Notes under the pieces: generated by a model | Told to the model about the DNA's origin: nothing | The model's input: only the letters and a program-made list of their open reading frames with translations | The model's database searches: none | Source: an uncultured Lachnospiraceae bacterium | GTDB taxonomy: Bacteria > Bacillota > Clostridia > Lachnospirales > Lachnospiraceae | NCBI GenBank assembly: GCA_910586315.1 | Contig: CAJUIP010000003.1 | Coordinates: 75,332 to 139,331 of the forward strand | DNA: 64,000 nt | Reading direction: 5' to 3' | Translations under genes and position numbers: made by a program | Shown: positions 8,209-17,030 of the stretch, one piece after another | Layout: every line of letters begins with the position of its first letter | Numbering within the stretch: position 1 is the stretch's first letter

Positions 8209-9804
8209 ATGAAACAATATGTGTGGAGTGCAGGTGTGACGGCAGCCATAGCAGCCGGCCTGGTTTTCATGGCACCGTTTTCCGCACACGCAGAGGAGCC
8301 TATTCCGGGCGGAGTCTTTGTGGGGAGCCTCAGTCTGGAAGGTCTGACCGAGAAAGAGGCAGAGGAAAAGGTAGCCGGATATGTGGAGGAAAAACTGAAC
8401 CAGACGATCACGCTCGAAGTGAATGGAACGCAGGTTTCAGCCAACGCGGAGGAACTGGGGCTTAGCTGGGGAAATAAAGATGCGGTGGATGATGCCTTAA
8501 GAGGCACAGAGATCAAGGGAAATCTGGTCAGGCGTTACATGAAGAAAAAAGATTTGGAGGTTAATCCTGTAAAGATTGACCTGGATATGGATGTAGACCA
8601 GGAAAAGATTTCCGCTTTCGTAAGCGAGAAATGCGGAGCGGTCGTGACAGAACCTCAGAATGCAGCGATTACGAAGCAGGACGGGGAATTTATTATCACG
8701 CCGGAGGTGGTGGGAACCACAGTGGATATCGAAGCCACAAAAAATTCCCTGAATGAAGCTTTAAACGGCGAGGGAACAGATGGAATTGCCATTGCGGCCA
8801 CGGTGACGGAAAAGGAACCGGAGATAACCGCCGAGGACCTTGCATCCATAAAGGATGTACTGGGAACATTCTCCACTGATTTCAGCAGCAGCGGCGCCTC
8901 CCGTTCCACGAACCTGGCAGTGGGAGCCTCAAAAATAAACGGGCATGTTTTAATGCCGGGTCAGGTGCTTTCCGGCTACGAATGTATGCAGCCGTTTACG
9001 GTGGAGAACGGATACCGAACGGCCACAGCCTATGAAAACGGCAGATCCGTTGACAGCATCGGCGGAGGCGTGTGTCAGATTTCCACAACTCTTTATAACG
9101 CGTCGCTGCTTGCGGAGCTGGATATTGTACAGCGTCAGAATCATTCTATGACTATCGGCTATGTAAAGCCGTCCATGGATGCCGCGATTGCGGGAACTTA
9201 TAAGGACCTTAAAATATCCAACCCCTACGACACGCCTGTTTATGTGGAGGGGTATACGTCAGGAAAAACACTGACCTTTACGATTTATGGAAAAGAAACG
9301 CGTCCGGCTAACAGGACGATAAAATTTGAGTCCCAGACGCTTCAGCGAATCGACCCGGGCGAGCCTGTGGAACAGGTGGATAATACTTTAATGCCCGGAC
9401 AGAGAGTGAAAGTTCAGTCGAGCCATACTGGTCTTAGGTCCCAGCTATATAAATGTGTATATATGGACGGAGAGCTGAAAGAACGGACGCTCCTCAACGC
9501 GGACACCTATAATGCGTCCAAGGCCATTTACCGGGTGGGTCCGGCAGCTCCGGCTGTGGCCCCGGTGGAGGAAACTCCGGCCGCACCGGAACCGACACAG
9601 CCCGCGGAAACTCCGGCGGCTCCCGCAGAGCCCGCGCCGACGGAAACACAACCCCTCGGCCCCGGCTATGAGTATGGTCCGGGAATGCCCGCACCTTCGC
9701 CGGCCCCCACAGAGGCAGCCCCCGCAGAGCCTGCTCCTGCAGAGCCGGCCCCAGTGGAGACTCCGGACCCCGCACCTCTCACGGAGGGCCCGGGAGGAGA
9801 GTAA
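8209..9804 (+). CDS. VanW-family surface protein with G5 domain and Pro-rich tail
   Basis: A 531-aa exported protein. Residues 1-28 are a Sec signal peptide ending at AHA. Residues about 30-210 contain the putative peptidoglycan-binding type 4 repeat seen before VanW domains (GGVFVGSLSLEGLTEKEAEEKV). The VanW domain covers about 220-380, with NGRSVDSIGGGVCQISTTLYNASLLAELDIVQRQNHS. A G5-like domain follows at about 390-450 (IDPGEPVEQVDN...YRVGP). The last 75 residues are a Pro/Ala/Glu-rich tail built from repeated PAE/TPA units, a likely wall-spanning spacer; no LPxTG motif is seen. The family's exact role is unknown; it is associated with the cell wall. Confidence 0.88.
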   Translation: MKQYVWSAGVTAAIAAGLVFMAPFSAHAEEPIPGGVFVGSLSLEGLTEKEAEEKVAGYVEEKLNQTITLEVNGTQVSANAEELGLSWGNKDAVDDALRGTEIKGNLVRRYMKKKDLEVNPVKIDLDMDVDQEKISAFVSEKCGAVVTEPQNAAITKQDGEFIITPEVVGTTVDIEATKNSLNEALNGEGTDGIAIAATVTEKEPEITAEDLASIKDVLGTFSTDFSSSGASRSTNLAVGASKINGHVLMPGQVLSGYECMQPFTVENGYRTATAYENGRSVDSIGGGVCQISTTLYNASLLAELDIVQRQNHSMTIGYVKPSMDAAIAGTYKDLKISNPYDTPVYVEGYTSGKTLTFTIYGKETRPANRTIKFESQTLQRIDPGEPVEQVDNTLMPGQRVKVQSSHTGLRSQLYKCVYMDGELKERTLLNADTYNASKAIYRVGPAAPAVAPVEETPAAPEPTQPAETPAAPAEPAPTETQPLGPGYEYGPGMPAPSPAPTEAAPAEPAPAEPAPVETPDPAPLTEGPGGE

Positions 9805-9818
9805 TCGGTAACAAAACT

Positions 9819-10451
9819 ATGATGAAAAAAATAGACAGAGAGCCTAATGGCAGGCGAAGCTTTATCCCGGGACAGGACCTGGTGGCAGCCGGAGTGATTG
9901 GCAAGACCGGAGCCAGGGCCGTTCTGGAAAAAAAAGAAATTTATTTGAATTCCCGGTTCCATCCGGCATTTATAAGACGGCTCAAAGCGGCGGCAGGTGA
10001 AAAAATCTGCCTGACTCCGGAGGTTCTTATGGAGCTTGGAGCGGCAGAATGGGAATACATAGAAGAGGGCGGCATTTTAGCGGCCCTCTGGCGTTTATCG
10101 GGGGCTTATGAGCAGGGAATTTCATTTTCCCTCCTTAAAATACCGGTAAGCCAGGAAATTATAGAGGCGTGTGAACTTTTCGACTTAAACCCGTATCGGC
10201 TCTGGTGCGGCGAATGCGTTCTCGTTGCGGCGGATCATGGACAGGACATGGTGTGCGCCCTGGAAGAGAAAGGAATTCGGGCAGCAGTCATTGGCAAAGT
10301 GGAAAAGGGAATTACAAGAAGGATGACAGGGATCGGCGGGACAGGATATCTGGAGCGGCCCCAGCCGGACGAAGTATACAAGATCATTGACGAGGAGGAT
10401 TACCATGAGGGAAAAAATACTGGCGATTATCGAAAAGAACAGCAGAATTGA
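9819..10451 (+). CDS. AIR synthase-related (HypE/PurM C-terminal-like) protein
   Basis: A 210-aa protein resembling the C-terminal half of the PurM/HypE/ThiL/SelD ATP-binding superfamily. The stretch EGGILAALWRLSGAYEQGISFSLLKIPVSQEIIEACELFDLNPYRLWCGECVLVAADHGQDMVCALEEKGIRAAVIGKVEKG matches the characteristic GGLLGALWELAEASG...GVEIDLEKIPV...FGLDPYRLISSGALLIA pattern. The N-terminal ATP-binding half is missing, so a full catalytic cycle is unlikely. The stop overlaps the start of the Lrp-type regulator by 47 bases, so the genes are translationally linked. The role is unknown; a regulator or sensor of a nucleotide-like ligand for the neighbouring amino-acid regulon is possible but unproven. Confidence 0.65.
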   Translation: MMKKIDREPNGRRSFIPGQDLVAAGVIGKTGARAVLEKKEIYLNSRFHPAFIRRLKAAAGEKICLTPEVLMELGAAEWEYIEEGGILAALWRLSGAYEQGISFSLLKIPVSQEIIEACELFDLNPYRLWCGECVLVAADHGQDMVCALEEKGIRAAVIGKVEKGITRRMTGIGGTGYLERPQPDEVYKIIDEEDYHEGKNTGDYRKEQQN

Positions 10452-10887
10452 TCTGGCGGACCTGGCGGCCCTTTTGGGGGAAAGCGAGGCCGCGGTGGCC
10501 AATGAGATCGCGGATATGGAAAAAGAAAATATTATCTGCGGCTACCATACGATGATAAACTGGGATAAGACCAGCGATGAAAAAGTAACCGCCCTCATTG
10601 AGGTAAAGGTAACTCCTCAGCGGGGTATGGGCTTTGAAAAGCTGGCGGAGCGCATTTATCAGTACAGCGAGGTAAACTCCATGTATCTGATGTCCGGCGC
10701 GTATGACTTCACGGTCATTCTGGAAGGAAAGACCATGCGTGAAGTGGCTCAGTTCGTATCGGAAAAGCTGGCTACCATGAATTATGTCTTAAGTACTGCA
10801 ACACATTTTATTTTAAAAAAGTACAAAGACCATGGAACTGTTATGTGTGAAAAACCTGAAGACGAAAGGATGCTGATTACTCCGTGA
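10405..10887 (+). CDS. Lrp/AsnC-family transcriptional regulator
   Basis: A 160-aa regulator. Residues 1-60 form the AsnC winged helix-turn-helix (KILAIIEKNSRIDLADLAALLGESEAAVANEIADMEKENIICGY), and residues about 70-145 are the ferredoxin-like RAM domain that binds amino acids and drives oligomerisation (ALIEVKVTPQRGMGFEKLAERIYQYSEVNSMYLMSGAYDF). ATG at 10405 follows GAGGAGG by 7 bases. The gene lies inside a four-gene chain and its stop overlaps the GTG start of the aminotransferase, which suggests it controls amino-acid metabolism, probably including its own operon. Confidence 0.92.
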   Translation: MREKILAIIEKNSRIDLADLAALLGESEAAVANEIADMEKENIICGYHTMINWDKTSDEKVTALIEVKVTPQRGMGFEKLAERIYQYSEVNSMYLMSGAYDFTVILEGKTMREVAQFVSEKLATMNYVLSTATHFILKKYKDHGTVMCEKPEDERMLITP

Positions 10888-12053
10888 GAAACCCGTTATC
10901 TGACACAATTGTTACGATTCCACCGTCCGGAATCCGCAAATTTTTTGACATCGTAAGTGAAATGAAGGACGCAATTTCCCTGGGTGTGGGCGAGCCGGAT
11001 TTTGACACGCCGTGGCATATCAGGGACGAAGGCATTTATTCCCTGGAAAAGGGGCGTACCTTTTACACGTCCAACACAGGATTAAAAGAGTTGAAAATGG
11101 AAATCTGCCGTTATTTAAAGCGGCGGTTTGACGTGTCTTACGATTACAGTACTGAGGTATTGGTGACTGTGGGCGGCAGTGAGGCCATTGATATTGCCTT
11201 AAGAGCCATGCTAAATCCCGGGGATGAGGTATTAATACCCCAGCCCAGCTATGTCTCCTATACCCCCTGTACGATTCTGGCCGGAGGAGTTCCGGTGATT
11301 ATTGAACTGGAGGAGAAGGACCGGTTCCGCCTCACAAAGGAGAAGCTGCTGGAGAAGATCACACCGAAAACCAAGGTGCTGATCCTTCCGTTCCCGAATA
11401 ACCCCACCGGCTCTATCATGGAACCGGGGGATCTGGCGGAAATTGCAAAAGTTGTGGAGGAACGTGACCTGTTTATTATTTCCGATGAAATATATTCAGA
11501 GCTTACGTATTCCGGAGACCACTGTACCATTGCGGTATTTCCGGGAATGAAGGAGAGAACCGTACTGATCAACGGCTTTTCCAAATCCTACGCCATGACC
11601 GGATGGCGTTTGGGATATGCCTGCGCGCCGGAGATGATTTTAACGCAGATGCTAAAGATTCACCAGTTCGCCATTTTGTGCGCGCCCACGACGAGCCAGT
11701 ATGCTGCCGTGGAAGCCTTAAGAAACGGTGATCCCGATGTGAATCACATGCGGGAAGCCTATGACCAGAGACGAAAATTTCTTGTAAAAGCGCTGCGGGA
11801 TATGGGGTTAGAATGTTATGAACCCCAGGGAGCGTTCTATGTGTTCCCAAACATTAAACGGTTTCACATGACCTCCGAAGAATTCGCTCTGAAGCTTTTG
11901 GAGGAGGAAAGAGTGGCAGTGGTTCCGGGAACCGCCTTTGGAGACTGCGGCGAGGGTTATCTGCGGCTTTCCTACGCCTATTCATTGGAAGACTTGAAGC
12001 GGGCGCTGGAGCGCATAGAACGTTTTATCAAACGCCTGGACGGGAAGGAATAA
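10884..12053 (+). CDS. Class I/II PLP-dependent aminotransferase
   Basis: A 389-aa fold-type I aminotransferase. Visible family features are GVGEPDFDTP near the N-terminus, the FPNNPTGS motif near residue 172, SDEIYSEL around residue 200, the PLP-lysine motif GFSKSYAMTGWRLGY near residue 235, and the C-terminal arginine in GYLRLSYA. The GTG start overlaps the preceding TGA. Coupling to an Lrp-type regulator is common for PatA/AlaT-like enzymes; the amino-acid specificity cannot be read from sequence. Confidence 0.92.
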   Translation: MRNPLSDTIVTIPPSGIRKFFDIVSEMKDAISLGVGEPDFDTPWHIRDEGIYSLEKGRTFYTSNTGLKELKMEICRYLKRRFDVSYDYSTEVLVTVGGSEAIDIALRAMLNPGDEVLIPQPSYVSYTPCTILAGGVPVIIELEEKDRFRLTKEKLLEKITPKTKVLILPFPNNPTGSIMEPGDLAEIAKVVEERDLFIISDEIYSELTYSGDHCTIAVFPGMKERTVLINGFSKSYAMTGWRLGYACAPEMILTQMLKIHQFAILCAPTTSQYAAVEALRNGDPDVNHMREAYDQRRKFLVKALRDMGLECYEPQGAFYVFPNIKRFHMTSEEFALKLLEEERVAVVPGTAFGDCGEGYLRLSYAYSLEDLKRALERIERFIKRLDGKE

Positions 12054-12065
12054 AGAAACATTTTT

Positions 12066-12575
12066 ATGAATATCGTACTTTTTGAGCCGGAAATGCCGGG
12101 TAATACAGGAAATATCGGCCGTACCTGTGTGGCAACCAACACGAAGCTTCATCTGATTGAGCCTCTGGGGTTCAAACTCAGTGAGAAGCACCTGGTGCGG
12201 GCCGGACTGGATTACTGGGATAAGCTGGATGTGACGGTGTACAGTGATTTCACCGACTTTCTGGAACGGAATCCGAAAGCAAAGCTTTACATGGCTACCA
12301 CAAAAGCGCGGACCGTGTATACGGACGTACAGTATGAGCCGGACTGCTTTCTGATGTTCGGCCCGGAGAGCCGGGGAATCCCCGAAGAGATTCTGGTGGA
12401 CTATCCGGGCACCTGTGTGCGGATTCCCATGTGGGGGGACATCCGTTCTTTGAATCTGTCCAATTCTGTTGCCGTTATCCTCTACGAGGCGCTAAGACAG
12501 AACGGCTTCGAAAACATGACCATGGAAGGGCATTTGCACCGCCTGGAGTGGAAATCTCACATCTCAATCAGGTGA
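12066..12575 (+). CDS. trmL: tRNA (cytidine(34)-2'-O)-methyltransferase TrmL
   Basis: A 169-aa SPOUT methyltransferase that methylates the ribose at wobble position 34 of certain tRNAs. The knot region shows MFGPESRGIPEEIL, then RIPMWGDIRSLNLSNSVAVILYEALRQ, and the N-terminus reads EPEMPGNTGNIGRTCVATNTKLHLIEPLGF, all typical of TrmL/CspR. It is 12 bases after the aminotransferase gene. Its last 19 bases overlap the convergent ATPase gene on the other strand. Confidence 0.95.
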   Translation: MNIVLFEPEMPGNTGNIGRTCVATNTKLHLIEPLGFKLSEKHLVRAGLDYWDKLDVTVYSDFTDFLERNPKAKLYMATTKARTVYTDVQYEPDCFLMFGPESRGIPEEILVDYPGTCVRIPMWGDIRSLNLSNSVAVILYEALRQNGFENMTMEGHLHRLEWKSHISIR

Positions 12576-14392
12576 AACGGGATCTGGTGGGCTCTGAGCA
12601 TCTGAGCTTCCCTGCGATGGCAGGTAAAGACGATCATCTGGCCGCCATAGGATTCCGAAAGCCATTTTAAGGCAGTGCGGAGCCTGTCATCGTCGTATTG
12701 GGTAAAGCTGTCATCGAAAATCAGTGGGAGCGGTCCGCCGTCATTTTGGAAAAGCTTTGCCGCTGCCAGACGAAGAGCCAGATATACCTGATCCATGGTT
12801 CCGCTGCTGACATTTTCCAGGGGAACCAGTTTCGTTTTGGTATTTAAAAATACATTGAGATTTTCGTCAATGCTCATACTGTTATAAAGGCCGCCGGTGA
12901 TTCCAGTTACCAGCCGGGAAGCCTCTTTATTCAGATACAGGCCGAAGGAGTCACGGATGGAGGAGGAGAGATCGGTCATGGTTTCCTGGGCCAGCTCGAT
13001 GGCAGCCACTTCTTCCCGGATCCGGTCATTTTCTGCCAGTGTTCGTTTCAGGGAGGCAGCCCGGTTCTTACAGTTATTTAAGTGCTCCAGCTTCTTTTCC
13101 AGTTCCCACTGGGTTCTTTGCTGTTTCTCAATCATTTCGCTGCATGTATTTTGCTTTTCCTGAAGAGAATTGATATCCTCCATATATTTCCGCATAGCTT
13201 CTTCTGACTTTACCACCATGTCCGAAAGTTTGGAAAATTCTTCCATTCTGGCCTTGAAGGCCGCCATGGCTTCGTCAGAAATGGATGCGTCGCCCAGATG
13301 CTTTTTTAAAATTTCCAAAAGCCGTGAGCTGGTTTCCTCCATGGCTTTTTTGCATCTTTTGCCTTGCCCAATGAAGGTGAAGCCGGCAATCAGGCAGATA
13401 AGGGCAGCCCCTCCGGCCGCAATCATGAGAAGAAGAAAACGGCCAGGATCGGTGATTCCCATATATCCGGCAGCGCCAAGACCGCAGACCGCCAGGAAAA
13501 AGGAAAGTCCGGTAAGCGCCTTCCGGGATTTTTTCCGGCATTCCGCTTCCGAGCTGCGGTAGCTTTCATACAGATGAAGACAGTTCTCTGTATAGGAAGT
13601 TATGGAAGCCTGATCAGTGAACTGATATTCGGAAAGAGCCTGTCTGCTTCTTTTGATATTTTCATCCAGGGCTGTTTTTTCGGTCTGGGTATTTTCGATG
13701 AGGCCCCTTACCTGGGACCGCATGGCCTGGTAGGAGGCGAGCTGGTTTTCATACTGCGGGGAAGAAATTTCAGCATCCACATTGCGGATTTCCGCCAGCA
13801 GCGTGGTATATTCTCTGGAGGCATCGGGAATCAGGTTGGCTTCCAGGCTGCGCCTTTGATTTCGCAAAAAGGCGGTGGCCTTGGAAATGTTTAAAGAGAT
13901 ATTTCCGGTGGTGTTCATGTTGGCGATATAATTTTTTAACTCGCCCACCATGCCCTCCTCGGTGGCGCTTTTCAGCTGGCCGATGCTGATGGTATTATTG
14001 TAGGTAGTCTCATTTAAACCGCAGAGAATCTCATCAAGAAAGGCCTTCGTGGGCTCTTCCTCCATGCCGCGGGTTTCGTTGATGATTTTTATGGCCTTGC
14101 TGTCTTTGCGGAATTTCCTCTCTATACGGTAAATAGAACCGCCTGACTCCAGCCGGAGCCAGCCCTCATAAGTTCCGCTGTTTTCCCAGGGCTCATATTT
14201 GGAATAAAGATCATTTCTGGCGGCCCGCCCGCGCCCTCGTTCGATTCCGAAGAGCATTCCGCGGATAAAGGTGTGCAGCGTGGACTTCCCGGCTTCATTT
14301 TTTCCGTAAATAATGTTGATTCCATCTTCAAAGGAGACAGTGCGGTCATGAAACTTTCCAAATCCGTCAATATGTAGTTCCAGTAATTTCAT
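12557..14392 (-). CDS. YhaN-like SMC/Rad50-type ATPase with two membrane helices
   Basis: A 611-aa AAA ATPase of the YhaN/SbcC-like group that pairs with a Mre11-type nuclease. The N-terminus has the Rad50-style opening LHIDGFGKFHDRTVSFEDGINIIYGKNEAGKSTLHTFIRGMLFG with Walker A GKNEAGKST. Two coiled-coil arms flank a hydrophobic region at about residues 295-345 (LTGLSFFLAVCGLGAAGYMG and FLLLMIAAGGAALICLIAGFTFIG), which reads as two transmembrane helices. The C-terminus has the ABC-like signature SSGTMDQVYLALRLAAA and Walker B PLIFDDSFTQYDDDRL. It is 7 bases downstream of the nuclease gene and convergent with trmL, overlapping it by 19 bases. Confidence 0.87.
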   Translation of the reverse strand: MKLLELHIDGFGKFHDRTVSFEDGINIIYGKNEAGKSTLHTFIRGMLFGIERGRGRAARNDLYSKYEPWENSGTYEGWLRLESGGSIYRIERKFRKDSKAIKIINETRGMEEEPTKAFLDEILCGLNETTYNNTISIGQLKSATEEGMVGELKNYIANMNTTGNISLNISKATAFLRNQRRSLEANLIPDASREYTTLLAEIRNVDAEISSPQYENQLASYQAMRSQVRGLIENTQTEKTALDENIKRSRQALSEYQFTDQASITSYTENCLHLYESYRSSEAECRKKSRKALTGLSFFLAVCGLGAAGYMGITDPGRFLLLMIAAGGAALICLIAGFTFIGQGKRCKKAMEETSSRLLEILKKHLGDASISDEAMAAFKARMEEFSKLSDMVVKSEEAMRKYMEDINSLQEKQNTCSEMIEKQQRTQWELEKKLEHLNNCKNRAASLKRTLAENDRIREEVAAIELAQETMTDLSSSIRDSFGLYLNKEASRLVTGITGGLYNSMSIDENLNVFLNTKTKLVPLENVSSGTMDQVYLALRLAAAKLFQNDGGPLPLIFDDSFTQYDDDRLRTALKWLSESYGGQMIVFTCHRREAQMLRAHQIPFHLIEM

Positions 14393-14399
14393 GGGGCAT

Positions 14400-15470
14400 T
14401 CAACTCCTTTCGTCTCTTGTCATGAGCAGGGCGTGGATTCCGTAATATAACGCCTTTTTTTCCAGAGAATTCATATCATCTTTCATCAAAGCCTGAATAT
14501 AAAAGCCGATCATATCGCTGGGATGTTCGGCGAAGAGCCTGTGAAAATCGTACTGGGGCTCTGATTCATCGAGAATTTCCACAATATTCCACTGACCTGC
14601 CAGAAAATCCAGGTCAAATTCTGTATCAGGATCCCGCATCCCGCGGATGCGGAAACGGTAGATATTTGCCGCGCCGCGTTTGCGGATTTCATCGGCAATG
14701 AGCTGGGAGAGCTCTGTATTGGTCGTGGCAGGAGTGACATTGACGACAAGCGGGATGTACTGGGCCTGGGATACGGCCTTAAATTCGAGAGAGGTTACCC
14801 GGCCGGTCAGGTCGTCGATTTCTCCCGTAAAAAAGCCGTGGGGGCCTGTCTCTGTCATGTCCAGAGGTTCCGGAGAGCCCGGAAAGGCCATTCGGTTTTC
14901 CAAAAGAACGGCAGGTTTATGGATATGTCCCAGGGCAATATAAGAAAACGGGAGTGCGGCCAGGGCGTTTTTATCAAAGGGCTGATGTTTGGCGTCGCCG
15001 CCGTGAAGCAGAAGAATTTTTATGCGCTTGCTGTCGGAGATGGAAAAACGGGTGGTTTTGTCCTCGGTAATTTCCGACGTGTGATAGCTGTAGCCGTAAA
15101 CCTCGGTATTCAGGTCCTCAAAATAAACGGAATCCAGCTCTTCATCCATGAGAAAGGTCACGTTGGAACACCAGGTAAAGCTAAAAAGGGCGGAGCTTTT
15201 ACGGATTCTGTCGTGGTTTCCCGCAATGATGACTACCCGTGTGCCGGGAATTGTGGAAAAGAGATAGTTGATCTCCTTTAAATCCCTGGCCAGGGGCTGA
15301 CGGTGGAACAGATCGCCTGAGATGAGCAGGAGATCCGCATGGCTTTCCCTGGCTTCTTCGACGATAGACTGAAAGGTAAGCCGTATGGCCTGTTCCCGCT
15401 TTTTGCCCCAGGGACGGTCGCTGTCAGGGACCATTCCCCAATGGATATCGGCAGTGTGGATAAATTTCAT
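14400..15470 (-). CDS. YhaO/SbcD-like DNA repair nuclease
   Basis: A 356-aa Mre11/SbcD-family metallophosphoesterase nuclease. The phosphoesterase motifs are in order: FIHTADIHWG (D-x-H), ISGDLFHRQP (GD), IAGNHDRIRK (GNHD), LLLHGGDAK and LGHIHKP (GHxH). The start was set at the ATG at 15470 because it has GGAGGATTACCC before it and begins directly at the first motif; the longer frame adds 10 residues without a signal. The pair with the downstream ATPase resembles SbcCD/YhaON, acting on DNA ends or hairpins. Confidence 0.9.
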   Translation of the reverse strand: MKFIHTADIHWGMVPDSDRPWGKKREQAIRLTFQSIVEEARESHADLLLISGDLFHRQPLARDLKEINYLFSTIPGTRVVIIAGNHDRIRKSSALFSFTWCSNVTFLMDEELDSVYFEDLNTEVYGYSYHTSEITEDKTTRFSISDSKRIKILLLHGGDAKHQPFDKNALAALPFSYIALGHIHKPAVLLENRMAFPGSPEPLDMTETGPHGFFTGEIDDLTGRVTSLEFKAVSQAQYIPLVVNVTPATTNTELSQLIADEIRKRGAANIYRFRIRGMRDPDTEFDLDFLAGQWNIVEILDESEPQYDFHRLFAEHPSDMIGFYIQALMKDDMNSLEKKALYYGIHALLMTRDERS

Positions 15471-15488
15471 GGGTAATCCTCCAATTTC

Positions 15489-15522
15489 AAAGGAGCGCAT
15501 CAGTCAGTCTGTGCGCTCCCTT
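15489..15522 (-). terminator. Hairpin downstream of asnS, possible terminator
   Basis: On the minus strand the stem AAGGGAGCGCA / TGCGCTCCTTT (one bulge) lies about 25 bases after the asnS stop and just before the nuclease gene. The T-run is short (three T), so termination would be partial at best. Confidence 0.4.
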
Positions 15523-15547
15523 CGGACGGCCCAAAAGGCCGGTGCAA

Positions 15548-16939
15548 TTATAATTCGCAGTTATTTACGGTACGCGGGAACGGGATCACGTCGCGGATGT
15601 TGCCCATACCGGTCAGATACATCACGCAGCGTTCGAAGCCCAGACCGAAACCGGAATGGCGGACGGAGCCGTATTTGCGAAGATCAAGGTAAAAGCCGTA
15701 ATCTCCCTTTTTAAGACCAAGTTCATCCATGCGGGCCGCCAGCTTTTCATAACTATCCTCTCTCTGGCTGCCGCCGATAATCTCGCCGATTCCCGGAACC
15801 AGACAGTCCATAGCGGCGACCGTCTTTCCGTCTTCATTCTGCTTCATATAGAAAGCCTTGATTTCCTTCGGATAGTCGGTGACGAACACCGGTTTTTTGA
15901 AGATCTGCTCCGTCAGATACCGCTCATGCTCGGTCTGTAAATCACAGCCCCAGAATACCTTATAGTCAAATTCATCGTTGTGCTCTTCGAGGAGTTTAAT
16001 GGCCTCCGTGTAGGTCACATGGCCGAACTCGGAATTTAATACGTGGTTTAAGCGGTCTAAAAGTCCCTTGTCCACGAACTGGTTGAAGAAATTCATCTCC
16101 GCCGGAGCGTTTTCAAGGACATAGCGGATTACATGTTTTAACATTCCCTCGGCAACGGCCATGTTGTCGTTTAAGTCGGCAAAGGCCATTTCCGGCTCGA
16201 TCATCCAGAACTCGGCGGCGTGACGGGTTGTATTGGAATTTTCGGCGCGGAAGGTAGGGCCGAAGGTATAAATATTGCGGAATGCCATCGCATAGGTCTC
16301 GCCGTTTAACTGCCCGCTTACGGTCAGATTCGTAGGCTTTCCGAAGAAATCCTGCGTGAAATCTATGGAGCCGTCCGCGTTTTTCGGAATGTTGTTCAGG
16401 TCCATGGTTGTCACCTGGAACATCTCCCCAGCGCCCTCGCAGTCGCTTCCTGTAATTAACGGAGTGTGCACGTAAACAAAGCCCTGCTCCTGGAAATACT
16501 GATGAATCGCGTAGGCAATCAGGGAGCGGACACGGAATACAGCCTGGAAGGTGTTGGTTCTGGGACGCAGATGGGAAATGGTCCGCAGGTATTCGAAGGT
16601 GTGGCGTTTTTTCTGAAGCGGATAGTCCGCGCCTGAGGTTCCTTCCACAATGACCTCATCGGCCTGGATTTCGAAAGGCTGCTTGGCCTCTGGCGTTGCC
16701 ACGAGGGTTCCCTTTACGATAATGGCGGCGCCTACATTTAATTTGGAAATCTCCGCGAAATTTTCCATAGTATCATGGTATACGATCTGGAGGGTGTCAA
16801 AGCAGGTTCCGTCGTTCAGTACGATGAAGCCGAAAGCTTTGGAATCGCGGATGCTGCGGATCCAGCCGCCTACATGAACCTTTGTGTTCAGATATTTTTC
16901 ACGCTCTTTAAAAAGCTCTTTTACTGTTGTCAACTGCAT
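15548..16939 (-). CDS. asnS: Asparaginyl-tRNA synthetase
   Basis: A 463-aa class IIb aminoacyl-tRNA synthetase that charges tRNA-Asn. Residues about 15-100 form the N-terminal anticodon-binding OB fold (VHVGGWIRSIRDSKAFGFIVLNDG). The catalytic core carries HLRPRTNTFQAVFRVRS, motif 2 in GPTFRAENSNTTRHAAEFWMIEPEMAF, GGSQREDSYEKL, and motif 3 in GFGLGFERCVMYLTGMGNIRDVIPFPRT. Length and motifs match AsnRS and not AspRS. It has its own promoter and is followed by the YhaO/YhaN pair on the same strand. Confidence 0.97.
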   Translation of the reverse strand: MQLTTVKELFKEREKYLNTKVHVGGWIRSIRDSKAFGFIVLNDGTCFDTLQIVYHDTMENFAEISKLNVGAAIIVKGTLVATPEAKQPFEIQADEVIVEGTSGADYPLQKKRHTFEYLRTISHLRPRTNTFQAVFRVRSLIAYAIHQYFQEQGFVYVHTPLITGSDCEGAGEMFQVTTMDLNNIPKNADGSIDFTQDFFGKPTNLTVSGQLNGETYAMAFRNIYTFGPTFRAENSNTTRHAAEFWMIEPEMAFADLNDNMAVAEGMLKHVIRYVLENAPAEMNFFNQFVDKGLLDRLNHVLNSEFGHVTYTEAIKLLEEHNDEFDYKVFWGCDLQTEHERYLTEQIFKKPVFVTDYPKEIKAFYMKQNEDGKTVAAMDCLVPGIGEIIGGSQREDSYEKLAARMDELGLKKGDYGFYLDLRKYGSVRHSGFGLGFERCVMYLTGMGNIRDVIPFPRTVNNCEL

Positions 16940-16988
16940 TGTTTTTCTCCTTCTGTTTGCCTTTTTGGAAATAAAGGCAGTTTATGTC

Positions 16989-17017
16989 AGTATATCGTAT
17001 TTTTGCCGGAGATTCAA
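16989..17017 (-). promoter_or_regulatory. asnS promoter
   Basis: On the minus strand TTGAAT, 17-base spacer, TATACT. The 5' leader of about 45 bases carries a small TGCCTTT / AAAGGCA hairpin before the AGAAGGAG ribosome-binding site. The leader is too short for a T-box. Confidence 0.65.
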
Positions 17018-17030
17018 GGGGGTAAGAGGG

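Noticed and set aside
16940..16988. T-box leader for asnS
   Set aside because: The leader is only about 45 bases with one small hairpin and no T-box sequence.
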